A stretch of DNA of 18,646 bases from CAZYSK01 sp964649415 (GTDB lineage Bacteria; Chloroflexota; Anaerolineae; B4-G1): assembly GCA_964649415.1 (NCBI GenBank), contig CAZYSK010000100.1:1-18646 (forward strand). Direction: 5' to 3'. The translations under genes and the position numbers were made by a program. Under the pieces are notes generated by a model. The model saw only the letters and a program-made list of their open reading frames with translations. It was not told where the DNA came from and searched no databases. Positions within the stretch are counted from its first letter, which is position 1; the number at the start of each line of letters is the position of its first letter. This document shows, piece by piece, positions 1 to 6,402 of the stretch.

Positions 1-41
1 TGGTTGTTAAAGTGCACGTAGATACCGAGGGTATTTTATAC

Positions 42-48
42 AAGGAGG
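42..48 (+). promoter_or_regulatory. Shine-Dalgarno site of the TusA-like gene
   Basis: AAGGAGG is a full-strength ribosome binding site. It leaves 4 nt to the ATG at 53 and 7 nt to the adjacent ATG at 56, so the second ATG is the better placed start. Nothing convincing as a promoter is visible in the first 40 bases; the gene may belong to an operon that begins outside the window. Confidence 0.75.
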
Positions 49-55
49 TGGCATG

Positions 56-277
56 ATGACCGAGATCAAGGTGGACTGCCGGGGAGAGACGTGCCCTGTG
101 CCGTTGGTGGAAGTGCGCAAGGCCTTGCGCAAGGCCGCGCCAGGCGATATCGTTGAGGTAGTTGGCACTCACCCGGCCTCCAAGAAGGAGATCCCGATGG
201 CAGTAGAGGCGCTGAGGTTGGAACTCCTGAGCGTCGAGGGGTCTGACACCGACTGGACGATACGCATTCGGCGCTGA
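56..277 (+). CDS. TusA-family sulfur carrier protein
   Basis: Small 73-residue protein of the TusA/SirA/YedF family. These proteins carry a persulfide on a conserved cysteine and pass sulfur to partners in sulfur relay or sulfur oxidation. The diagnostic CPxP motif is present as CPVP (residues 13-16, Cys13 as the likely persulfide site), preceded by the usual beta strand containing DCRGETCP. Length matches the family (about 75-80 aa). ATG 56 is preferred over ATG 53 because of the spacing from AAGGAGG. The gene is followed 24 nt later by a DsrE2-like gene on the same strand, a pairing common in sulfane-sulfur trafficking clusters. The sulfur donor (for example a rhodanese) is not visible and could lie upstream of the window. 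The family call is secure; the physiological acceptor is unknown. Confidence 0.9.
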   Translation: MTEIKVDCRGETCPVPLVEVRKALRKAAPGDIVEVVGTHPASKKEIPMAVEALRLELLSVEGSDTDWTIRIRR

Positions 278-301
278 GATTCGCGCCGTTGGGAGGGTGA
301 G

Positions 302-739
302 ATGGAACGGCATGAAGGTGCGGCACAGCGAACGACCATCGTACTGCACAGCGGCGATATGGACAAGGTGTATAGTGCCCTGATCATCGCCAACGGGGCA
401 CTGGCGATGGGCATGGAAGCCTCCATTTACTTCACGTTTTGGGGACTCCAGCGGCTCCGGAAGGGTGCATTGGAGAAAGGCCCGCTTTCGAAGATGAATC
501 TGCTGGGGCTGGGGAGATGGATGGTGAAGCAGCGGATGAAACGGGCCAATGTCGCCTCGCTGGACAAGCTCCTTCAGGATTTCAAAGAGTTGGGGGGCAA
601 GATCATTGCATGCGAGATGACCATGGAGATCATGGGCATCCGTCGCCAGGATTTGCGCGAGGATTTGATTGACGAGTACGGTGCTGTGGGTTCCTATATC
701 CAGGAGGCGCGCAACTCCGAGGTCACGTTGTTCATCTAG
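302..739 (+). CDS. DsrE2-like (DsrE/DsrF/DrsH family) protein
   Basis: A 145-residue protein of the DsrE2 branch of the DsrE/F family, whose members work with TusA and rhodaneses in sulfane-sulfur transfer. It opens with the family strand TTIVLHSGDMDKVYSALIIA (11-30). It continues with the FTFWGLQRLRKG segment (44-55) and carries the conserved cysteine in IIACEMTMEIMGI (Cys104). A hydrophobic stretch around 25-50 is typical of DsrE2 and does not necessarily span the membrane. ATG 302 follows GGGAGG (291-296) at 5 nt. It probably forms an operon with the TusA-like gene. Its stop codon TAG overlaps the stop of the convergent adenylate cyclase gene in a shared CTAG at 736-739. The exact sulfur pathway cannot be told from this window. 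Confidence 0.87.
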   Translation: MERHEGAAQRTTIVLHSGDMDKVYSALIIANGALAMGMEASIYFTFWGLQRLRKGALEKGPLSKMNLLGLGRWMVKQRMKRANVASLDKLLQDFKELGGKIIACEMTMEIMGIRRQDLREDLIDEYGAVGSYIQEARNSEVTLFI

Positions 740-2667
740 GTGTCCCTTGCGACGTCTACGACCTCGTAGATACGGGTGGGGGCTACGCGCCCCCTGACGC
801 GGATGGTGGGCAGCGGATTCACCTGCACCCTGTCTCGTACCAGCTTCCACGTCTCGTGGCTGATGATAATCTGGCTGGGCTGAGCAGTTTCCTGTATTCG
901 CTTGGCCAGGTTGACAGTGTCACCGATAGCCGTGTATTCCATGCGATCTTCCGTACCTACGTTGCCGACCACGGCCTCCCCGGTGCAGATGCCTGTGCCC
1001 AGGAACAACCGCTCCTCCGGGGGCACCCGGCGGTGGTGGGATACCACAGCGTTCTTCAGCGCCCAGGCTGCCTGCACTGCTTGCCAGGCGTGATCTTCTT
1101 CCTCTATAAGCGGTGTGTTGAAAAGTGCCATGACAGCGTCCCCCATGTACTTGTCCACAATGCCCTGGTTGAAGCGGACCGCTGCCTCAGCCAGGGTCAG
1201 GTAGCCGTTGAGCACCTCCATAACCCACTCGGGTGCGTGGGCCTCGCTGAGACCGGTGAAGCCCCGGATGTCGGCGAACAGTGCGGTGATGATCTGCCGT
1301 TCTCCACGTAGGCCCAGTTCAGCCAGATCGTGCGGCAGTTGGTCCATCAGCCCATGCGGCAGATACCGGCTGATCATAGCCCGCTCACGCTCGTACTGAC
1401 GCTTCTCGGTCACGTCGTCTACTACAATCGCCACCCCTAGCGGTTCCCCCTCGCTGCCTTGGAGTGTGGACACGCTCACGTTGAGCAGGATCTGATGTTT
1501 CCGAGGTGCACCGATGCTGATCTCCTGATTCACGTAGGTCGTGTGGTGCCGGCGCACATCCTCGATCAGTGCGGGTAGCGAGGTGCCGTGCAGAAAACCC
1601 AGCGCCTGGTAATAGGGCCGGTTGATGACCCGCTGGGCTGGCACGAGCAAGATTGCCTCGGCAGCTCGATTGAACGTGGTGATGATGTCGTTGAGATTGG
1701 TGGTGATGACGCCACTGGTGACACTGGCGAATATGTTGTCCATATAGCGCTTCATGATCGCGATTTCGTCTCGCTGCTGCCGTACGCTGTCGAAGAGGCG
1801 GGCGTTTTCCAGGGAGATGGCAGCTTGCCAGCTCAGCGCGGAGAGCAGTTTCTCATCGCCTGCTGTGAACATCGCTCCCTCAGTCTTGCCGGCCAAGACG
1901 ATGGCCCCGAGGGGTTGTGCAGAGGCGCGCAGCGGGACAGCCAGCAGTGTTTTCTGCTGCTCCCCGCCGGTGGACGGGCCATAGTCGTTGGCGATCCAGG
2001 GTCTCCCCATACGAATCACCTCTTCTGCCAACCTGCGTCCCTCCGCGATGGACAGCGATGGTTCCTCCGTCGTCCCCGTGCTTGCGGCAGTGACCAACTC
2101 GTCCCTTTCATCATATAGCAGTACCGCGCCCTGCTGGGCGTGGATGATCTGGCACGCCTCGGTCAGCACCCGTTCCAGGAGTTCGTCCACGTTCAGGCAC
2201 GTCGCCAACGTCTCCCCCATGTCATATAGCAGGTTGATCTCCCGGTAGCGATCCAACGTCTCACGGGCGATGGCCCGTTTCTCAAGCGCAGCCCCCGCCA
2301 GGGATTCCATGGCACGCCTCAACGCGGTCAGCGCGGCCCTCGTCTGGGCTGGTGGGGCCAGCCGACCGGTCGCCAGGATCAACCCGACCTGCCGCTCCTG
2401 GGCGCGCAGCGGTGTTACTGCTCCGTGCACCGTGATCGCAACGTTTTCTTCTTCGACGGCTTGAGTTGGCTGCCGAGTCGCGGCGTCCCAGAGAATCTGA
2501 ACGACCTCAGGTGGGAATGCGCCGTGGGTGCCCAGCAGGCGGCCGCCCGCGTCGCATACCGCCAGGGCGACCTCTGGTCCAAGGAGCGGCGCGAAGTCTC
2601 CCAGCACCGTCGTGATCTGTTCAGGATGCAGAAGCCTTTTCAGGCGAGGTATGCTTCCCACGTTCAT
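736..2667 (-). CDS. GAF-PAS class III adenylate cyclase
   Basis: Predicted soluble cyclase making cAMP from ATP (643 aa from ATG 2667). Domain order: a poorly recognised N-terminal sensor, possibly a divergent GAF (about 20-130); a short coiled linker; GAF (157-292); PAS (307-421); class III catalytic domain (455-634). Catalytic residues are intact: metal Asp466 in FADIRGFT and Asp510 in DKYMGDAVMA, adenine-selecting Lys506, and Asn586/Arg590 in GDTVNLAKRIQ. The second base-selecting position is Thr579 (EYTAIGD) rather than Asp, the class IIIb pattern often linked to bicarbonate response. There is no TM segment. It is last in the operon after the histidine kinase, whose 3' end it overlaps by 47 nt. 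ATG 2700 is an alternative start (654 aa, 80-nt overlap) but has no ribosome binding site; ATG 2667 has a weak GAG at 6-nt spacing. Confidence 0.9.
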   Translation of the reverse strand: MNVGSIPRLKRLLHPEQITTVLGDFAPLLGPEVALAVCDAGGRLLGTHGAFPPEVVQILWDAATRQPTQAVEEENVAITVHGAVTPLRAQERQVGLILATGRLAPPAQTRAALTALRRAMESLAGAALEKRAIARETLDRYREINLLYDMGETLATCLNVDELLERVLTEACQIIHAQQGAVLLYDERDELVTAASTGTTEEPSLSIAEGRRLAEEVIRMGRPWIANDYGPSTGGEQQKTLLAVPLRASAQPLGAIVLAGKTEGAMFTAGDEKLLSALSWQAAISLENARLFDSVRQQRDEIAIMKRYMDNIFASVTSGVITTNLNDIITTFNRAAEAILLVPAQRVINRPYYQALGFLHGTSLPALIEDVRRHHTTYVNQEISIGAPRKHQILLNVSVSTLQGSEGEPLGVAIVVDDVTEKRQYERERAMISRYLPHGLMDQLPHDLAELGLRGERQIITALFADIRGFTGLSEAHAPEWVMEVLNGYLTLAEAAVRFNQGIVDKYMGDAVMALFNTPLIEEEDHAWQAVQAAWALKNAVVSHHRRVPPEERLFLGTGICTGEAVVGNVGTEDRMEYTAIGDTVNLAKRIQETAQPSQIIISHETWKLVRDRVQVNPLPTIRVRGRVAPTRIYEVVDVARDT

Positions 2668-5551
2668 TGTCCGCTCGTTTCGGCAAGATTGGATTCTCAT
2701 CTGCTGCCGGGTTCATAGCGTGTGAGGGTTCTACCGGTAGAGCAAATGAGAATGTGCTGCCCTTGCCTGGCTTACTCCTTACCCAGATGCGTCCTCCGTG
2801 TTGCTCGATAATCTCCTTGCAGATCGCCAATCCCAGGCCGGTGCCTTGGGGTTTGCCCGTCAGCGTGTCGCCTCCCTGAGTGAATCTGTCGAAGATGTGT
2901 GGGGCTTCCTCCGGCCCGATGCCCGTGCCTGTGTCGGTCACACTCACCACCGCCCAATCCCCTGGCGTCAGGGCGTCAGTGTCTGGGTTGCGATTGTCGG
3001 GATAGATGGCACCGTCGCTGGTGACGTGGGGGGCGTGCGCTGATATGCTGATCTGTCCGTGCTCGGTGAACTTGATGGCGTTGGAGAGTAGGTTGGTCAT
3101 CACCTGCACCATCCGGTCCATATCAGCCCGTACGGCAGGTAGCCCGTCCGGTGGCAGGTTAACTTGGATGGGCAGGCCTTTCTCCTCGGCCAGAGGCGTG
3201 GCTGCACTGCTAGCCCGCTTGATGATGTCGGCCAGGTCCGTCGAGTCCATGCGCCATTCCATCTGCCCCGCTTCCATCTTGGCGATGTCCAGGACGTTGT
3301 TGATAAGCCGGGTAAGGCGCAGACTCTGGCCTTCGATGATGACCAGGTTCTCCAGGATGCGCTCAGCGACCTGTCGTGCGGTGGTGTTGGCTTCCACGTG
3401 GGGACTGATCCAGTTGCGGAAATCCCGCTGAATCAGGCTGGCGAAACCGAGGATTGAGGTGAGGGGGGACCGCAGTTCGTGGGACACAGCCGATATGAAA
3501 TCGGTCTTCATGCGGTCCACTTCGACCTCGTGGGTGATGTCCCTCAGGACGGCGACGACCCCGGCGATCTGCTCTTCTTGCTCTGGCTCGAGGATCGGCG
3601 GCGGGATCCGCAGGGCAGTGGCTGATGCCAGTAGCACGCGCCCATCAGGCGGTTCCAGGTTTTCGGTGAATATCCTGCCGGGTGCTTCCAGGGCCTGGCT
3701 GGTGAGGCGGGATAGCCCGGCAGCGGGGAAGGACTCGGCCAGCAGGCCCCCCTGCAAAGAACGGGCCGACGGCAGGCCGGACATCTCCCGGAAGGCTGGG
3801 TTGCTCAGGATGATGCGGTGGGCTGGGTCGGTCACCACCAGGCCATCGGCGATGTTGTTGAGAATGGCGTCCAGTTTACTCGACTCCTCGGTCAGTTCCT
3901 GACTCTTGCGACTCAAGGCACGCCGCTGCTGCTGCACGTGTTGCAGGAGCCGAGCATTGGCGACGGCCACGGCTGCCTGGCTGGCTACCGTCTGGCATAT
4001 CTCCGTTTCCTCATCGGAAAAGGCGCGGCGCTGATTCTGCGACGCGAGGAACAGGATGCCGATCATATCGCGGCGCGCGACCAAGGGCACCAGGAGCAAG
4101 GATTGGACCGCTAGCTGGGCGATCTGTTCCCGCAGGGGCTCCAGGAGTGGATGGCTGGTGGCATCTTCGACCGCGTAGGGTATGCCCAGCTCCAGCGACC
4201 GCTGCACCGAGACGGGGCGGGGAAACGACAGCCGGACGTCGCCCAGGGTCTGGACAGGATGCTCGGCGACGATCCGCCCGTGCGCACCGTCCTGTTCGAA
4301 GATGAGTGCCCCGCCGTAGTCCACGTTGCTCAATTCTACCAGGTGTCTGACGGTCATGCTGAGGATTTCGTCCGCATCGAGGGACGAGGTCAGCGTCGTG
4401 GATATGCGGTTGATCAGCATTAAGTTGTGCGCCCGTCGCTCCAGCGCTATCGCATCTGCCTGACTCCCCTGTAGTAGATGAACCGCCTCAATGGCTGCCG
4501 CTGCCTGGTTGGCAAGGGCAGTCATCAACCGCACGTCCTGTTCTCCGAGCGCGTTGCTTCGCTCGCTTTCCACCTCGAGTATACCCACCAGGCGCCCGCC
4601 GACGCGCATCGGCGCGCAGATCTTGGCGCGGACTTCGGGACCGCTGGTCGTGCACCGTGTGTCCTGGCCCACGTCCGGGATCAGGAGAGACTCCCGGGCA
4701 GCACGGGCCGTGGCTTGTTCAGACCCGATTCTGAAACGGCTGTCTTGCGCCTCTGAGGGCATCGGGAGGGCCGAGGCAGCCAGGTAGAGTTCCTCTCTTT
4801 CCTCGTCCGCCAGGTAGATGAGGGCATTGTGGTAGCCGAAGTTTGAGCGCACGCTGTGCACCAACTCGTCCAGCAGCGGGCCCAGTTCGAAGATGGTGCT
4901 GACACGGGAGGAGATCTGCTGGAGGATGAGCAGGCCCTGGTATTCTCGCTGGAGCGTCTCTTGCTGCATGGGTATGCTTCCCCTGGTGCCGTCGAGTGCG
5001 TGCGCCGGGTCGTCGCTCTCGTCCAGGGAGGGGCGCAGGCGAGCGATGAACGGGAGGGCCGGCTTCAGTTGCCTGCGGACCAGCAGTGCCCAGGCGAGCA
5101 TTACGATGGCGGTGGTGGCGACGAGCTGGAGCGCCTGGAAGCAGTGGCGCGATGGCCAGTGGCTGGGGGTGAGGATCGCCCCTATCAGGATGCCAAGAAG
5201 GGACGCCAGGATGGTGATTCCTAGCGTGATAGCGAAGAGATGGAACGGTGCGTCAAGCGCGACCCGGCGGGCCTGGCGGATCGCTGCCGCCGGCAATGGG
5301 TCCTTGCCCTGGCGCACGAGGTGGCCCAGTTGGGTGATGGGAGCCAGGTATCGGTGGACCAGCACCAGCAATGATGCTACCCACAGCGGGGCGAGGATGA
5401 GATTGAGCAGGCGAGATAGTCGCGCTGCCTCAGGGGCGAAGCCGGCCACGGTCGCGGGGCCCCCCACGAGATACAACAGCGAGATGGTGAGGCTGGCGGC
5501 CAGCAGGGCCAACAGGATATTGCGGCGCACTCGGAGCAGTGTCCGTTCCAT
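2621..5551 (-). CDS. Membrane sensor histidine kinase, 4 TM, GAF-GAF-PAS-HisKA-HATPase
   Basis: A 976-residue sensor kinase. Four hydrophobic helices at the N terminus (about 11-29, 47-66, 104-128, 139-158) anchor it with little extracytoplasmic sequence, suggesting it senses membrane or cytoplasmic cues. Then come GAF1 (225-357), GAF2 (390-534), a coiled linker, PAS (559-679), HisKA with phospho-acceptor His691 in SHELRSP, and HATPase_c (804-941) with N box NLLSNAIKF, G1 DTGTGIG and G2 GTGLGL. All kinase boxes look intact. A polar tail of about 35 residues follows the ATPase domain and is encoded by the stretch overlapping the cyclase gene. ATG 5551 lies 9 nt after the response regulator stop with a weak GAG site; GTG 5554 directly before it is possible. 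The likely partner is the adjacent receiver. The signal is unknown. Confidence 0.92.
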   Translation of the reverse strand: MERTLLRVRRNILLALLAASLTISLLYLVGGPATVAGFAPEAARLSRLLNLILAPLWVASLLVLVHRYLAPITQLGHLVRQGKDPLPAAAIRQARRVALDAPFHLFAITLGITILASLLGILIGAILTPSHWPSRHCFQALQLVATTAIVMLAWALLVRRQLKPALPFIARLRPSLDESDDPAHALDGTRGSIPMQQETLQREYQGLLILQQISSRVSTIFELGPLLDELVHSVRSNFGYHNALIYLADEEREELYLAASALPMPSEAQDSRFRIGSEQATARAARESLLIPDVGQDTRCTTSGPEVRAKICAPMRVGGRLVGILEVESERSNALGEQDVRLMTALANQAAAAIEAVHLLQGSQADAIALERRAHNLMLINRISTTLTSSLDADEILSMTVRHLVELSNVDYGGALIFEQDGAHGRIVAEHPVQTLGDVRLSFPRPVSVQRSLELGIPYAVEDATSHPLLEPLREQIAQLAVQSLLLVPLVARRDMIGILFLASQNQRRAFSDEETEICQTVASQAAVAVANARLLQHVQQQRRALSRKSQELTEESSKLDAILNNIADGLVVTDPAHRIILSNPAFREMSGLPSARSLQGGLLAESFPAAGLSRLTSQALEAPGRIFTENLEPPDGRVLLASATALRIPPPILEPEQEEQIAGVVAVLRDITHEVEVDRMKTDFISAVSHELRSPLTSILGFASLIQRDFRNWISPHVEANTTARQVAERILENLVIIEGQSLRLTRLINNVLDIAKMEAGQMEWRMDSTDLADIIKRASSAATPLAEEKGLPIQVNLPPDGLPAVRADMDRMVQVMTNLLSNAIKFTEHGQISISAHAPHVTSDGAIYPDNRNPDTDALTPGDWAVVSVTDTGTGIGPEEAPHIFDRFTQGGDTLTGKPQGTGLGLAICKEIIEQHGGRIWVRSKPGKGSTFSFALPVEPSHAMNPAADENPILPKRADNERGKHTSPEKASAS

Positions 5552-5560
5552 CACCGCGCT

Positions 5561-5944
5561 CTATATACTGACTCCGAGGGCGTTGGCTGCGCGTCTGACG
5601 AGGTCGTCTGGCTGGAAGGGTTTCGTGACGTACTCATCGGCCCCCACCTCGATGCTGCGCAGCCGGTCTGCCTCCTGACCCTTCGCAGTGAGCATGATGA
5701 CGTGGGTGCCTGAAAGAGCCGGGTCGCTCTTGATGCGCTGGCATATCTCGAAGCCAGAGAGGCCGGGCAGCATCACGTCCAGGATGAGCAGGTCGGGCTG
5801 TGTGGCCTGGACCGTGGCCCAGGCCTCCTCACCATCGCCGACCGAAAGCAGCTCGACGCCAGCGCCCTCGAAATCCTCCAGCGTCTGCTCCAGCAACACC
5901 CGGATGAAGATCTCGTCGTCCACGATCAGAATCTTCTTAGACAT
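5561..5944 (-). CDS. Single-domain response regulator (CheY-like receiver)
   Basis: A 127-residue stand-alone receiver domain with no output domain. The acidic pocket Asp9/Asp10 (LIVDDE), phospho-acceptor Asp56 (LLILDVMLPG), Thr86 (MLTAK) and Lys108 (VTKPF) are all present, so phosphorylation is expected. It is probably phosphorylated by the kinase encoded 9 nt downstream and could act by protein contact, perhaps on the cyclase of the same operon (inference). ATG 5944 was chosen because MSKKILIVDDE is the canonical receiver start and AGGGGG lies 6 nt upstream. The frame stays open upstream to 6136, but that stretch is arginine- and proline-rich and not family-like. First gene of the three-gene signalling operon. 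Confidence 0.92.
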   Translation of the reverse strand: MSKKILIVDDEIFIRVLLEQTLEDFEGAGVELLSVGDGEEAWATVQATQPDLLILDVMLPGLSGFEICQRIKSDPALSGTHVIMLTAKGQEADRLRSIEVGADEYVTKPFQPDDLVRRAANALGVSI

Positions 5945-5950
5945 GTCGTT

Positions 5951-5956
5951 CCCCCT
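5951..5956 (-). promoter_or_regulatory. Shine-Dalgarno site fixing the response regulator start
   Basis: AGGGGG on the minus strand, 6 nt before ATG 5944. It supports the short 127-residue product over an N-terminally extended reading that starts at 6136. Confidence 0.65.
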
Positions 5957-6149
5957 GGACTCGTCTGGAGAAGCCCGGTTGGGGCGGATAGACTGTCGCT
6001 CGTTGTGTGCTGCGTTGTGTGGAGCGGCGTGTTGGGCGACCAACAACCGGGTTTCTGAACCACTCCCTGGCCGGTTTGCGTGCGGCCAGTCACGGTCCTG
6101 CGTTCCAAACGGACGAAGGCCGCGCTCGATCGGCACACGGTCACAACAG

Positions 6150-6178
6150 AGTATATACTAGCTGGGGGAAACAAGCAA
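6150..6178 (-). promoter_or_regulatory. Predicted sigma-70 promoter of the signalling operon
   Basis: On the minus strand, TTGCTT (6178-6173) and TATACT (6155-6150) are separated by exactly 17 nt. The predicted start near 6143 would give a leader of about 200 nt before the response regulator. It is the only good minus-strand match noticed in the 458-nt gap 5945-6402, which otherwise holds the divergent alaS promoter and no credible gene. Confidence 0.6.
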
Positions 6179-6255
6179 GTCATCATGCGCCCACTTGAGC
6201 GGGCAGAACCCCGCACGTTCTATGGGACGCATCGGGTCTTCGGCCAGCAGAATAG

Positions 6256-6284
6256 TTGACAGTTTCATCCCTTCCGGCTACAAT
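6256..6284 (+). promoter_or_regulatory. Predicted sigma-70 promoter of alaS
   Basis: A perfect -35 TTGACA (6256-6261) and a one-mismatch -10 TACAAT (6279-6284) are spaced by 17 nt. Transcription would start near 6291, about 110 nt before the alaS ATG at 6403, and would run away from the divergent signalling operon. It is among the best promoter matches in the window and fits a housekeeping gene. Confidence 0.75.
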
Positions 6285-6402
6285 AGCGCCCGACTTGATG
6301 CAGTGACCGGTATGAGTCTATTCGAGGCCTCCCTGGCTACATCGATGCGAGGATTCAGTGTTGGGGATTAGCGGGGATGCCGGTGGGGGAACCAAGATAT
6401 CC

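Noticed and set aside
5945..6136. N-terminal extension of the response regulator
   Set aside because: The extra 64 residues are Arg/Pro-rich and unlike receiver proteins, while ATG 5944 has a good ribosome binding site and the canonical MSKKILIVDD start.
6382..6393. T-box-like GGTGGGGGAACC ahead of alaS
   Set aside because: The UGGN bulge would read UGGG, which does not fit the ACCA end of tRNA-Ala. The leader is too short and no specifier stem or antiterminator could be drawn.
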